This document shows positions 45,610 to 55,452 of a stretch of 64,000 bases of DNA, piece by piece. The DNA comes from CBDFNC01 sp965249895. Its GTDB lineage: Bacteria; Pseudomonadota; Gammaproteobacteria; Enterobacterales; CBDFNC01. The DNA is taken from the NCBI GenBank assembly GCA_965249895.1, contig CBDFNC010000005.1, forward strand, positions 248,001 to 312,000, in the 5' to 3' direction. The notes under the pieces were generated by a model. The model was not told the origin of the DNA and made no database searches. It saw nothing but the letters and a program-made list of their open reading frames with translations. The translations under genes were made by a program, and so were the position numbers. Positions within the stretch are counted from its first letter, which is position 1. The number at the start of each line of letters is the position of its first letter.

Positions 45610-46527
45610 CTACGGACGGGGTTGAGATTCACCGGACTGCACCTTAGATAATGCCGCTGTATTTTTGATTCGCCCGTTATGCTGTGACAATGCGATACCA
45701 ACCAGTACAATCAAACCGCCCAGGTAATGATATTCAGTCAGTTGCTCGCCCAAAAAGAAAGTCGCCATTATCGCGGCAAAGATGGGCATACAGTTCATAA
45801 AAGAAGCTGTTTTCGCCGGACCAATCTTTTTGACACCCAATAGCCAGCAATAAGGTGCCACTACTGAAGCCAACAACCCTGCATAAACTACTAAGGGCAA
45901 TGCCTCCAATGATACATTCGCCGAAGGGCTTGCTAGCAACATAGGTAACTGCAATATCACGGAAATACACACCTGGTAATACACAGCTTGCCAGGTAGAA
46001 AATGGCAGATTCCAACGCTTCAGCAATACACTGTATAGCGCATAGACTATTACAGACATCAGCATTAAACCATCGCCCCGACTCAGACCGCTGGCCAGCA
46101 ATGCAGCAACATTTCCCTGACTCAACATTAGGATCAGCCCTGCCAAAGAAATCAATCCACCAATAATAGCGTTAGCCGATATGGCTTGGCCCAGAATTGG
46201 CCGACTCATAAATATTGCTACCAAAGGTACCATTGAAGTGATCAACGCCATATTGGTTGCTGTAGTTGTCGATGCAGCGAAGTAACCCAACGCCTGGTTT
46301 AGCACCATCCCCAATGCAGCTAATACGGTTAGTTTTGGTAGCCAAGCCTGAATGAGCTTACGATTAGACCAGGCGTACGGTAAACAAAATGGCGTCAATA
46401 CCAGCATCGCGACAAACCAACGATAAAAGGATATCGCACCCGGCTCTATCACATCGGTGGACAATTTGTTGACCAATGCATTACCCGACCAGATCAGGAC
46501 AGCCAGCAAAGGGAATAGTCGGGACAT
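45610..46527 (-). CDS. EamA/DMT-family transporter
   Basis: The 305-residue protein has ten predicted membrane helices in two EamA repeats. The first begins LFPLLAVLIWSGNALVNKLS and the second GDGLMLMSVIVYALYSVLLK, ending with ATFFLGEQLTEYHYLGGLIV. Such permeases usually export metabolites or amino acids. It is divergent from an AraC-family gene 131 bp away, its likely regulator. The substrate is unknown. Confidence 0.9.
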   Translation of the reverse strand: MSRLFPLLAVLIWSGNALVNKLSTDVIEPGAISFYRWFVAMLVLTPFCLPYAWSNRKLIQAWLPKLTVLAALGMVLNQALGYFAASTTTATNMALITSMVPLVAIFMSRPILGQAISANAIIGGLISLAGLILMLSQGNVAALLASGLSRGDGLMLMSVIVYALYSVLLKRWNLPFSTWQAVYYQVCISVILQLPMLLASPSANVSLEALPLVVYAGLLASVVAPYCWLLGVKKIGPAKTASFMNCMPIFAAIMATFFLGEQLTEYHYLGGLIVLVGIALSQHNGRIKNTAALSKVQSGESQPRP

Positions 46528-46658
46528 TCAGATTACCAAACAAGGAGAAATAGGTGGCATATTTTGACATGACGGTAAAAATATATATATTCCTAAACAG
46601 ACAAACTTACTCACAGTACTGACATCCAGCATCAAGGTTTTATCCCGGAAAAATCAAC

Positions 46659-47429
46659 ATGAGCCAGACAGACACCAACACATCAAATATTTTTTTACGC
46701 TATGAGCAGTTAAGTGCGTATACCGAAAAAGTCGCCCATTCTCATGAGTGGGGTCAGCTATTACTTATTGACCGTGGATTGATGGAAGTACAAGTCGCCG
46801 GCGAACGTATTCTGACCCCGTGTCATCTTACCGTTTGGATCCCGGCGCGTATCGTACACGCAAACTACAACCAAGAGGCAATGGGGTTCTGCTCCATTAA
46901 TGTTCAGGATCCGCTGGCGCACCTGATGCCAGACTGTCTCTGCACGCTGGAGCCCGATCCGCTGTTAAAAGCCATTATGGATGACTTTGTAGCACGGCAT
47001 GTAACCGATATAACTGATCCCGATGACATTCAGCTGGCACAAGTGATGCTAAAACGGCTGGGTAAGGGTAAACGGCGAGAGTTCTTTTTGCCATCGTCAC
47101 GAGATAAGTTGCTTGCCCCTTTGCTTAAGCAACTCGAGCGGAACCCGGGCGACAACCGTACGCTTAAACAGTGGGCAAAGCTAGTTCACTCTACGGAGCG
47201 TACCTTGGCCAGGCGCTTTAATAGTGAGCTGCACATGACCTTTAACGAATGGCGGCAGCGCTTGCGGTACATTACTTCCGTGTCCTTACTACGCTCGTCA
47301 ATGAGCGTAAAAGAAATCGCCTTGCAACTTGGGTACAGTCAGGCCTCTCCATTTATCACTATGTTTACTCGCCACGCGAGGCAGACTCCCGAGCAATACC
47401 GGCGCAGCTACCACCTTAGCAACAATTAA
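46659..47429 (+). CDS. AraC-family transcriptional regulator
   Basis: The 256-residue protein has an N-terminal cupin effector domain with a metal-like HSHEWGQLLLIDRGLMEVQV. The C-terminal AraC double HTH comprises TLKQWAKLVHSTERTLARRF and SVKEIALQLGYSQASPFITM, then FTRHARQTPEQYRRSY. It is divergent from the DMT transporter and probably controls it. The HxHxxxQ layout is typical of the AraC group next to efflux genes. Confidence 0.92.
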   Translation: MSQTDTNTSNIFLRYEQLSAYTEKVAHSHEWGQLLLIDRGLMEVQVAGERILTPCHLTVWIPARIVHANYNQEAMGFCSINVQDPLAHLMPDCLCTLEPDPLLKAIMDDFVARHVTDITDPDDIQLAQVMLKRLGKGKRREFFLPSSRDKLLAPLLKQLERNPGDNRTLKQWAKLVHSTERTLARRFNSELHMTFNEWRQRLRYITSVSLLRSSMSVKEIALQLGYSQASPFITMFTRHARQTPEQYRRSYHLSNN

Positions 47430-47714
47430 CAATGGCAAATACTTTTTCGACCTGTGGGGTTTTAACACTATGATTCCCTATCCTGATTTTCCGGCAGAAT
47501 CGAACATATAGTTAAAGCACCAATAGGGCTAACAGCCGAAGTTTGCTTATTGTGAACATTGCTGATACTCGATTACACCTGCAACTTTACATTATGTCTG
47601 CCAAGCTCCTTTAAGCATCTAATTCAACTTGTTATTTTTCCTGTTGACAGAGCATTCGACTAACGTCAATATGCTATTTCAATTTTTCGATTTACCTGAT
47701 GGGAGTTAATTAAA
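47430..47714. other. Intergenic before the attenuator
   Basis: No gene is seen. It presumably carries the promoter of the leader-DMT transcript. A candidate TTGACA-like hexamer (TTGACA at 47643) lies about 70 bp upstream of the leader ATG. Confidence 0.4.
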
Positions 47715-47822
47715 ATGCGTTCTAATTTATTTACCTCACAGGTACTTTTACTTTGTCTCAATAATCACCCCAATACCAATTCACAGTGGCCTGGTCACGC
47801 TGTGGTACGGAGAGCAAAGTAG
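47715..47822 (+). CDS. Putative 35-aa leader peptide
   Basis: ATG 47715 has GGGAG 9 bp upstream. The peptide MRSNLFTSQVLLLCLNNHPN continues TNSQWPGHAVVRRAK to TAG at 47820. It spans the first two arms of an attenuator-like structure and ends just before the third. No single codon dominates; LNNHPNTNSQW holds Asn, His, Pro and Trp. It is judged a leader by position rather than by homology. Confidence 0.42.
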   Translation: MRSNLFTSQVLLLCLNNHPNTNSQWPGHAVVRRAK

Positions 47823-47877
47823 TAGATTAACTAACCTTTCCAAGCCGCAGAAACTAATCACTGCGGCCTTTGTCTTT
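47782..47877 (+). promoter_or_regulatory. Attenuator-like alternating hairpins
   Basis: Arms are 1 CACAG (47782-47786), 2 CTGTGG (47800-47805), 3 CCGCAG (47845-47850) and 4 CTGCGG (47861-47866). 1:2 and 3:4 can pair, and 2:3 can pair instead (one G-U). The 3:4 hairpin GCCGCAG..CTGCGGC is followed by CTTTGTCTTT, a passable intrinsic terminator. It lies upstream of the DMT gene. Confidence 0.5.
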
Positions 47878-47943
47878 AATCCCCCTCGCCGCACTGTCAC
47901 CTTTCTCGGACCTTGGGATCCGCAAATATATGGAGGTATTACA

Positions 47944-48840
47944 ATGTCGGTGCCCGTTGCTTATGTTGCAGTTGTTATCATTTGGTCTACCACGCCGCTT
48001 GGCATAGTGTGGAGCAGTGAGTCCGTAAGCCCAACTATGGCTGTATTAATGCGTATGCTGATAGCGGGATTACTTGGCTGCCTAATTATAAAATTTAGTC
48101 GCGTTAAACTGCCCTGGCACCGGCAAGCACGAATGGTGTACATCTATTCAGCCTTAGGTATTTTTGGCGGCATGTCATTGTGTTATATGGCCGCTACGTA
48201 CTTGTCATCGGGCATGATTTCACTCATCTTCGGCCTGTCCCCCATTATCTCCGGCCTGCTATCACAACGGATCCTAGCCGAACCAAAATTTAGCCGGGTG
48301 CGCCAAATAGCCATGCTCATATCTTTGCTAGGATTGGCCATCGTTTGCTCGAACAGCCTATCGCTTAATCACGAAAGCGAACTGGGATTGTTGTTTATTT
48401 TATTGGCTGTGTTTTTCTTTAGCTTAAGCGGCGTGCTGGTGAAAAGTGTTGAAGCAGATATCCACCCAATGGCTACCACCGTTGGCGCATTATGGGTCTC
48501 AATTCCCTTGTTTGCACTAACCTGGGCCTTATTCGATGGCACCCTGCCCGTTACCCAATGGCAAGCGGGTTCACTTTGGGCCATTTTGTACTTAGGGATC
48601 TTTGGCTCACTCATTGGTTTCGTCGCTTATTTTTATGTACTACAAAAATTGGCGCCTAGCACTGTGGCTCTGATCACCTTGATGACACCAGTCTTAGCCT
48701 TAGGGTTAGGGGCATATCTTAATGACGAGACCGTTACCCTCAGCCTGATACTTGGAACAATATTTGTCATGTTAGGCTTGGTCCTCTACCAATGGGGCGA
48801 AAAGATCCCTCAAAGGAAAAAGCAGATAGAAGGTATATAG
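47944..48840 (+). CDS. EamA/DMT-family transporter
   Basis: The 298-residue protein has ten predicted helices: SVPVAYVAVVIIWSTTPLGI, then GGMSLCYMAATYLSSGMISL in the first repeat and LLFILLAVFFFSLSGVLVKS, then GSLIGFVAYFYVLQKLAPST in the second. GGAGG lies 8 bp before the ATG. It follows a leader peptide and terminator hairpin, so expression may respond to charging of a tRNA, which would suit an amino-acid exporter. The substrate is unknown. Confidence 0.9.
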   Translation: MSVPVAYVAVVIIWSTTPLGIVWSSESVSPTMAVLMRMLIAGLLGCLIIKFSRVKLPWHRQARMVYIYSALGIFGGMSLCYMAATYLSSGMISLIFGLSPIISGLLSQRILAEPKFSRVRQIAMLISLLGLAIVCSNSLSLNHESELGLLFILLAVFFFSLSGVLVKSVEADIHPMATTVGALWVSIPLFALTWALFDGTLPVTQWQAGSLWAILYLGIFGSLIGFVAYFYVLQKLAPSTVALITLMTPVLALGLGAYLNDETVTLSLILGTIFVMLGLVLYQWGEKIPQRKKQIEGI

Positions 48841-48964
48841 GGTTCGCTTAAATAAAACATACCGACTCAGGCGCCAACCCAATCAATGACCTTGCCTTTG
48901 AGTCGGCGTACATTGCCTTAGATAGACGTTATTTAACGCAGAATAACATACGGAGTAAGCCGGC

Positions 48965-49369
48965 ATGCCCGACACCTTTCACCACGTTTCCATAACCTGC
49001 TCTGACATAGATCGGTCGGCAGACTTCTACCGACTGATTGGTTTTAATAAGGTGGAAGCCGAATTTCAGGACCAGACTTGCCACATTAAGTTACTCACCA
49101 ATGGCAGTTTTAGAGTAGAGCTTTTCCAATTTCAAGCAGCTGCAGACACAAGCGAAATCGATCCCATAGGCGACTTTGCTTTTCTTCGACGTGTAGGATT
49201 AACTCACTTTGCCATCAACACGAATTCGTTAGAGCGTATGCAAAAACACCTGAGCAATCGCAACATTCAATGTAGTGACTGTACTTCTGCCAGGTTAGGT
49301 AACTTCAGGTACTTTTTCACATCGGATCCGGACGGAAATAAAATCGAGTTTATTGCAGAGAATGAATAG
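48965..49369 (+). CDS. VOC (glyoxalase-fold) protein
   Basis: The 134-residue protein has the two betaalphabetabetabeta units: FHHVSITCSDIDRSADFYRL, then FRVELFQFQA, followed by VGLTHFAINTNSLERMQKHL and FTSDPDGNKIEFIAE. Likely metal ligands are His 6/7, Glu of VELF, His of LTHF and Glu of IEFI. It resembles lactoylglutathione-lyase-type proteins, but the substrate is open. A single gene after the DMT transporter. Confidence 0.85.
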   Translation: MPDTFHHVSITCSDIDRSADFYRLIGFNKVEAEFQDQTCHIKLLTNGSFRVELFQFQAAADTSEIDPIGDFAFLRRVGLTHFAINTNSLERMQKHLSNRNIQCSDCTSARLGNFRYFFTSDPDGNKIEFIAENE

Positions 49370-49474
49370 TTGTAATGAGCTGTTGGCTATACATATACCC
49401 AATTGCTCCATACTGATGATAAAGTAAAACGTAACGCAAGCGCAGAGCAATTAAACTAACTCCGGAGTATACAG

Positions 49475-50191
49475 ATGAGATTTGGCATTTTGCTATGTGA
49501 TGACTATTACCCGGAAGCCGTTGAAAAGTACGGCCAATATGATGACGCTTTCAAACGTATCCTGCCAATAGCTGAAAACTGGCAGTGGGTGACCTACCGC
49601 TGTCATCTTGGAGAGTTTCCAGTAAGTCCTCTGGAATGTGACGCCTGGCTAGTGAGCGGTAGTAAGTGGTCTGCTTATGAAGACGAGCCCTGGATCGCAA
49701 AGCTGGCTAGCCTGATACAAGATATTGAAAATAAAAAGTACCCACTAATCGGCGTCTGTTTTGGTCACCAGGTAATACACCATGCCCTTGGGGGAAAAGT
49801 GGCAAAATCTGATGCTGGCTGGGGTTTGGGGCCCTACTCCATTGAAGTTGCAGCAACGTTTATAAACCTGAAGCAAGGTCAAGTGCTTAAGCTTATTGCC
49901 ATGCATCAGGACCAAGTCGAATATTTGGCACCCGGCTTCAGTACTATTGCAGGCTCAACATTTTGCCCCCATGCCATCACCAGAAAAAACAACCATATAC
50001 TGACCATTCAGGCCCATCCAGAGTTTGAGCCTGAGTTTTTTATCCAACTATGTGAGCGAATAAAGAACAGGGCGGGTACAGATATAGTTGAAACTGCCGA
50101 ACTAGCCATACGCGCACACGGTAGTGGTGATCAGCATAATGCCATTGAGCTGATAACTGAATTTTATCAAACATCCTGCTTCCCGAAATAA
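49475..50191 (+). CDS. Class I glutamine amidotransferase-like protein
   Basis: The 238-residue protein contains the nucleophile elbow PLIGVCFGHQVIHHALGGKV (Cys) and the His/Glu pair LTIQAHPEFEPEFF. It is a stand-alone GATase1 of the YfeJ type, lacking a synthetase domain. It may hydrolyse gamma-glutamyl compounds. The ATG follows CTCCGGAGTATACAG. It is monocistronic. Confidence 0.88.
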   Translation: MRFGILLCDDYYPEAVEKYGQYDDAFKRILPIAENWQWVTYRCHLGEFPVSPLECDAWLVSGSKWSAYEDEPWIAKLASLIQDIENKKYPLIGVCFGHQVIHHALGGKVAKSDAGWGLGPYSIEVAATFINLKQGQVLKLIAMHQDQVEYLAPGFSTIAGSTFCPHAITRKNNHILTIQAHPEFEPEFFIQLCERIKNRAGTDIVETAELAIRAHGSGDQHNAIELITEFYQTSCFPK

Positions 50192-50307
50192 TAACCAGTT
50201 AAGGATGCATTTGTATACATCTGCTTAGCCAGCGCTAGACACAATCCACCTCTCGTTTGCCATACTTGAAATTGCTAATTCAACGCCATATATGGAGAAT
50301 TATTACG

Positions 50308-50487
50308 ATGGTCGCTAGGTGGTGTATTGATGCAAAATTTGGCCACAAACCCGAAGTGATCGAGTCTTTCACCCGCTGATTTGAAGAAATAGGCTGGAGC
50401 AAAGAATTAGCGCCCCATGGGGTATCCGGTATACAAAAATGGCAGCTCTATCGAACACTGGAAAAACGCCAGCTCACCTGGCTGTGA
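50308..50487 (+). pseudogene. Small gene remnant with in-frame TGA
   Basis: ATG 50308, preceded by GGAG, starts MVARWCIDAKFGHKPEVIES and hits TGA at codon 24 (50377-50379). The frame continues FEEIGWSKELAPHGVSGIQK to TGA at 50485. A Trp codon (TGG) at the stop would give a 59-residue protein. I do not recognise the family. Confidence 0.5.
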
Positions 50488-50660
50488 TTATCAAATATTG
50501 CTCAAGCGGAATTAGCGTTAACTAGTATCAATTCCGCAGAACCGACGTAGAAAAGTCATAATACAGAGCGACTTTTAGCACAAGAACCACAAACTCACTG
50601 ATACTTTTTACAATTCGATGATATAGTGAGACAAACCACCTCTAATATTCGATTAACTGG

Positions 50661-51542
50661 ATGATTGATGATCTTCGCGCTTTGGCAGTCTTCGCCAAAA
50701 CAGTAGAATCAGGCTCGTTTCGCTCAGCGGCAAAAGCATTAAAACTGTCACCTTCTGTAGTGAGTCACCACGTATCACGGCTCGAAAGTCGTCTCGGAGT
50801 CGCCTTACTCTACCGCTCGACAAGACGCCTTTCCCTTACTCATGAAGGCGAGCAACTTTTCGCTCACGCAAAAACCATGCTAGATGCAGCTGAAGCTGGG
50901 TTCAATACGATTAACAAGCAGTCAAACACCCCTTCAGGAAAGCTTTCCATTACCATCGCAGCAGTACTGGCCAGAAGTCCGTTACTCAAGCAGATAGCCC
51001 AATTCGCCATCACGTACCCTAACGTAGAGCTTTCCATTAATTTTAGTGATTTACCACAAGATCTCATTCGTGACGGGATAGATATCGCTATTCGTATTGG
51101 TCAACTGCAGGACAGCGAGTTAAAGTCCAAAAAACTGTTTAATATGAAGCGTAAGCTGGTTGCCTCGCCCGAATACGTCAAACAGCATAAACAGGCGCGC
51201 CAGCCATCCGATCTATGCTCGTGGGAATGGATTGGCCTAAAAATGCGACCCAATTATAAGTTGCTATTAAGCCAACAAGGGGATACGCAACGGATTGACT
51301 ATCAACCCAGGATCACTGTGGATGGCATAGACGCAGTCTCTCAGTTGGCAATAGCGGGACTCGGTTTAGCGACCCCACCCGACTTTCTTATTGAATCGGA
51401 ACTTAAACAAGGCCAGCTCGTCGAACCCTTGCCAGACTGGCACCCCGATGCACTTGGTGTATATGCCCTTTGGCCACCAAACGCACCAAGAGAAAGCCTG
51501 ACCTTTCGCTTTCTTCGCTTTCTCACCAACGCCAAGCCCTAA
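50661..51542 (+). CDS. LysR-family transcriptional regulator
   Basis: The 293-residue protein has an N-terminal LysR HTH (LAVFAKTVESGSFRSAAKAL, then SPSVVSHHVSRLESRLGVAL) and an effector domain (KLSITIAAVLARSPLLKQIA to the end) of the CrgA/DmlR-like type. It is not divergent from a clear target. The nearest upstream item is the small gene remnant, which may have been its partner. Confidence 0.9.
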   Translation: MIDDLRALAVFAKTVESGSFRSAAKALKLSPSVVSHHVSRLESRLGVALLYRSTRRLSLTHEGEQLFAHAKTMLDAAEAGFNTINKQSNTPSGKLSITIAAVLARSPLLKQIAQFAITYPNVELSINFSDLPQDLIRDGIDIAIRIGQLQDSELKSKKLFNMKRKLVASPEYVKQHKQARQPSDLCSWEWIGLKMRPNYKLLLSQQGDTQRIDYQPRITVDGIDAVSQLAIAGLGLATPPDFLIESELKQGQLVEPLPDWHPDALGVYALWPPNAPRESLTFRFLRFLTNAKP

Positions 51543-51879
51543 TCTGAACACGATTACCGCAATTGCGTCTGCCTATTTGATGGTTTTTTTTCCTGCCAGG
51601 ATATGGAACCCGAATGGCAGGCTGTGCAAGGGATTTGAAAACTGTACCCCCCTCATTTAGCTGGATATTTATCCAGAAACTTATGATTAATCCCATTTCC
51701 GGTTACCAACAGAGCAGGGTAATAACACCAAAAATTAACATTTAACTTGGAACAATTTGCGATCCATATACCATCATTCCTCGTAAAAGATTGATACCGT
51801 TCGGCTTTAACAGGGATGTGGCCAACACTAAAGGTCAGCTTAAGGCAGGACGCCGATAACCTACTTATTGAGTATTGTT
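51543..51879. promoter_or_regulatory. cpdB upstream region
   Basis: This 337-bp region has no gene. It should contain the cpdB promoter. An inverted ACCAT..ATGGT-like phrase near 51770 is weak. No specific regulator site is recognised. Confidence 0.35.
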
Positions 51880-53844
51880 ATGCTAAGAATAAAACCCATG
51901 GCCTGCGCCATTTCTTTGGCTCTACTTTCGCCATCGCTGTTAGCTGCTACGGCACAACTGCGAGTGGTAGAAACCACGGACATCCATACTAACCTAATGG
52001 ACTTTAACTATTACAAAGGTAAAACCAGTGAGAAACTAGGTTTAGTCCGTGCAGCTACCTTAGTAAATCAAGCCAGAGGCGAAGTGACCAACAGCGTTCT
52101 GGTGGACAACGGAGATTTACTACAAGGCAGCCCAATGGGTGATTACATGGCAGCCAAAGGCATTTCCGCAGGGCAAACACACCCCGCCTACAAGGCCATG
52201 AACCTGCTTAATTATGATGTGGGTAACATAGGTAATCACGAATTCAATTACGGTCTGGATTTTCTCGCTAAATCAACAGCCGGTGCAAATTTCCCCTATA
52301 TCAGCGCCAATATTTTCCACGATGATGGTACCGGCAAAGCGGGTAAACCTTACTTTAAGCAATATCTGATCAAAAAAACCCCTATTAAAGACAGCGAAGG
52401 TAAAGCACACATATTAAAGGTGGGTTATATCGGATTTGTACCGCCACAGGTGATGGTTTGGGATAAGAAAAACCTAACTGGTAAAGTCGTCGCCAAAGAC
52501 ATTAAACAAACAGCTCTCGAGTTGGTGCCTAAAATGAAGGCCGAGGGTGCGGACATTGTAATTGCCATTCCCCACTCTGGCCTTTCTAGCGACCCTTATA
52601 AAGTGATGGCGGAAAACTCGGTTTATTACCTATCACAGGTGCCGGGTATCGATGCGATTATGTTTGGCCACGCCCATGCTGTGTTCCCATCTAAGGCATT
52701 TGCCAAACTCGAGAACGTGGATGTCAAAACAGGCACAATCAACGGTGTACCGGCTGTAATGCCAGGACGCTGGGGCAGCCATATTGGTATTGTCGACTTG
52801 ACCCTTAATAATGACGCAGGAAAATGGGAAATCACAAAAGGCCAGAGTGAAACCCGCGCAATTTACAGCAAAGCTGATGGCTCCCTTGCTAAGCCGCACG
52901 ACGAAATTCGCAAAGTACTGGAAAGTGACCACAAAGGAACACTGGAATTTGTCAGTCAGCCCATAGGAAAATCGAGTGACAATATCTACTCATTCCTGGC
53001 GTTAGTACAGGACGACCCTTCCATACAAATTGTCAACGATGCACAAAAAGCTTATGTGGAGCGGTTTATTCAAGGGGACCCAGATTTAGATGGTATTCCT
53101 GTTTTATCTGCCGCAGCGCCATTTAAAGTTGGTGGCCGCAAAAACGACCCAACAAACTTCACTCAGGTCGACAAGGGCACATTAACTTTTAGCAATGCAG
53201 CCGACCTTTACCTCTACCCAAATACTTTGGTAGCCCTTAAGGTGACAGGTAAAGAAGTGAGAGAATGGCTGGAGTGCAGCGCGGGTCAGTTCAACCAGAT
53301 CGACACCAAAACAGGCGAAAGACAATTCCTGATCAACTGGGATGAGTTTAGAACCTATAACTTCGATGTGATTGACGGTGTTAACTATCAGATTGATGTG
53401 ACCCAACCCGCTCGCTATGATGGCTCGTGCAAGCTGGTAAATGCTAACTCGCAGCGGATCAAAGATTTGACATTTAATGGCAAACCCCTGGATCCTAACC
53501 AGACATTTATCATTGCCACCAACAACTATCGCGCATACAGCGCTAAGTTCCCAGGTACTGGAGAGCAATTTATTGCTTTCGCTTCCCCTGACGAAAACCG
53601 CCAGATCCTGTCTGACTACATCAGCAAGGTCAGCAAAGATAAAGGCCAGGTGGTCCCTACGGCCGATAACAACTGGGTATTTTCGCCCATTCACAGCGAT
53701 CAGAAGTTAGATCTGGTATTTGAAACCTCACCAAGCGACACCGCCAGCAACTTTATCAAGGATAAAGCCAACTATCCGATGACAAATATGGCTACAGACG
53801 AAAACGGGTTTGCGTTATACCGTATAGCTTTGCAAGCTAATTAG
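51880..53844 (+). CDS. cpdB: Periplasmic 2',3'-cyclic-nucleotide 2'-phosphodiesterase/3'-nucleotidase
   Basis: The start at 51880 gives a proper signal peptide (MLRIKPMACAISLALLSPSL, cut after LAATA); the frame also has a TTG 12 bp upstream. The N-terminal metallophosphoesterase domain shows VVETTDIHTNLMDF, VDNGDLLQGSPMGD, NIGNHEFNYGLDF and IMFGHAHAVFP. The C-terminal 5'-nucleotidase domain starts near residue 360 and has NAADLYLYPNTLVALKVTGK. It recovers phosphate and nucleosides from cyclic and 3'-nucleotides in the periplasm. The length (~654) is normal. Confidence 0.94.
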   Translation: MLRIKPMACAISLALLSPSLLAATAQLRVVETTDIHTNLMDFNYYKGKTSEKLGLVRAATLVNQARGEVTNSVLVDNGDLLQGSPMGDYMAAKGISAGQTHPAYKAMNLLNYDVGNIGNHEFNYGLDFLAKSTAGANFPYISANIFHDDGTGKAGKPYFKQYLIKKTPIKDSEGKAHILKVGYIGFVPPQVMVWDKKNLTGKVVAKDIKQTALELVPKMKAEGADIVIAIPHSGLSSDPYKVMAENSVYYLSQVPGIDAIMFGHAHAVFPSKAFAKLENVDVKTGTINGVPAVMPGRWGSHIGIVDLTLNNDAGKWEITKGQSETRAIYSKADGSLAKPHDEIRKVLESDHKGTLEFVSQPIGKSSDNIYSFLALVQDDPSIQIVNDAQKAYVERFIQGDPDLDGIPVLSAAAPFKVGGRKNDPTNFTQVDKGTLTFSNAADLYLYPNTLVALKVTGKEVREWLECSAGQFNQIDTKTGERQFLINWDEFRTYNFDVIDGVNYQIDVTQPARYDGSCKLVNANSQRIKDLTFNGKPLDPNQTFIIATNNYRAYSAKFPGTGEQFIAFASPDENRQILSDYISKVSKDKGQVVPTADNNWVFSPIHSDQKLDLVFETSPSDTASNFIKDKANYPMTNMATDENGFALYRIALQAN

Positions 53845-53867
53845 GGCCTCGCAAGAGGCCCTAATTT
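53841..53867 (+). terminator. Rho-independent terminator of cpdB
   Basis: TTAGGGCCTC-GCAA-GAGGCCCTAA followed by TTT overlaps the cpdB stop codon. It is a perfect 10-bp stem with a tetraloop. Confidence 0.9.
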
Positions 53868-54006
53868 AAGCAGGCTTCACCCTTTTTTCCTATAAAAAGG
53901 CCCCCTTTAATCTGCCGTGAATAAAGCCTTAAATTTGGCGTTTCAGGATAGAAACTAGCTGATTACTAAGGGACATAAGCGTGTCCCACTGCTAGTTGAA
54001 TTCGGG

Positions 54007-55380
54007 TCACACCGCAGCGGTTAATGCTTTGCAGACGATTTCGACGTCCGCCAGCGTGGTTCGCCAATTGCTAAATGCAGCTCTGATACAGGGTTTGCCC
54101 TGCCATTGCCCTGGCGTTAGGTAAACTTTGCCACTGCGATTAATCCTTTCGAGTACTGCCGGGACATTGCTACCCTTTTCTGCGGGAGCAAAAACTACGA
54201 CATTTAGGTGACATGGCGCCAATAATTCATAGTCAACTGAGTGTTCAATCCAGCTGGCCAGTTTACTGGCTTGCTTACAGTTGTCTTCAACCAGAGTCCG
54301 GTAGCCTTCCCGGCCATAGGCTTTTAGCGATAACCAAACTGGTAACGCCCTGAAGCGCCTGGAATTTTCGATGCCTCGGTCCATAAATGCTGGCAACGTA
54401 TCACTAATATCCAGATAGGGCGCGGCAACCGAACAAACCTGTTGCAGTAAAGTAGCATGTCGGGTTAGGAAAATACCGCAGTCATAAGGGACATTTAGCC
54501 ATTTGTGGCCATCACAGGAGATGGAATCGGCGTATTCGATACCCTTCGTCAAGTAGATGCGCTCAGGGCTCAATCGAGAAAATATTCCAAAGGTCGCATC
54601 GACATGCAACCAGGCTTGATGCTGCTGGCATAACTCAGCAATGCCCTGCAAGTCGTCAAAGTCAGTACCCGTTACTGTACCGGCGCTGGCGATAACGATT
54701 TTACCAGGACTATTACTGGCTTCCAGCATTGCCGCCAGTGCTTCAACATTCATTGCTTCCGTTCCCGGCAAACAAGGAACCGGAATGACAGCCTCTCTGC
54801 CCAATCCAATAAAACTGAGGGCCTTCTGGCTGCTTGCATGAGGGCAAGCCGAGAATACCTCAATATCAACAAGCCCCATACCGTCCTTAGCGATATCCAG
54901 CTCTTGCTGCATACCCGCGTACTGTCTACCACAGATCAAGCCCAGTATGTTGGCCGATGTCGCTCCGGTGGTGAGCGTACCGGTAAAGGAATTCGGCAGT
55001 GCAAATAACTGGCAAAGCCATTCCAACGTTTGAGTCTCTACCGCACTGCTAATGGAATCACCGGGCACCATCACGTTTTGATCGGTGGCGGACACCAACC
55101 AATCCCCCAGCATTGCCGCTGGAGTGACACCGCCTGTGATAAAACCCAAGTACCTTGGTCCCGCCGAGCCACTCAGACCTGGCGCTATATGGGCTACAAA
55201 CTCATTCAAGGCTTCTTTCGCACCGGCCCCCTGAACTGGCAGATCACTTTCAGGGGGCGTAGGACTGTCCATCACAGCTACTGGCCGTTCATCCAAGCCC
55301 TGCTGAAAATCACTACACCAGAGCGCGACCTCGTCCGAGAGTGACTTAAAACAATTAAAATCTTTATCTATCTGGCTCAT
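54007..55380 (-). CDS. Pyridoxal-phosphate-dependent group II decarboxylase
   Basis: The 457-residue protein starts at 55380 (MSQIDKDFNCFKSLSDEVAL, with GGAG upstream); the frame extends 42 codons further without a better site. The PLP Lys is in SISCDGHKWLNVPYDCGIFL. HVDATFGIFSRLSPE provides the Asp under the pyridine ring, and TGGVTPAAMLGDWLVSATDQ is at the N-terminus. Family members decarboxylate aromatic L-amino acids, glutamate or diaminobutyrate; the substrate here is unassigned. It is divergent from a decayed MocR-type regulator. Confidence 0.9.
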   Translation of the reverse strand: MSQIDKDFNCFKSLSDEVALWCSDFQQGLDERPVAVMDSPTPPESDLPVQGAGAKEALNEFVAHIAPGLSGSAGPRYLGFITGGVTPAAMLGDWLVSATDQNVMVPGDSISSAVETQTLEWLCQLFALPNSFTGTLTTGATSANILGLICGRQYAGMQQELDIAKDGMGLVDIEVFSACPHASSQKALSFIGLGREAVIPVPCLPGTEAMNVEALAAMLEASNSPGKIVIASAGTVTGTDFDDLQGIAELCQQHQAWLHVDATFGIFSRLSPERIYLTKGIEYADSISCDGHKWLNVPYDCGIFLTRHATLLQQVCSVAAPYLDISDTLPAFMDRGIENSRRFRALPVWLSLKAYGREGYRTLVEDNCKQASKLASWIEHSVDYELLAPCHLNVVVFAPAEKGSNVPAVLERINRSGKVYLTPGQWQGKPCIRAAFSNWRTTLADVEIVCKALTAAV

Positions 55381-55452
55381 AGAGCTACTCCAACTGCTCG
55401 TTATTGACGTGAATATAGTACTCGCGTATATAAAAGAATACAGACACAATTT

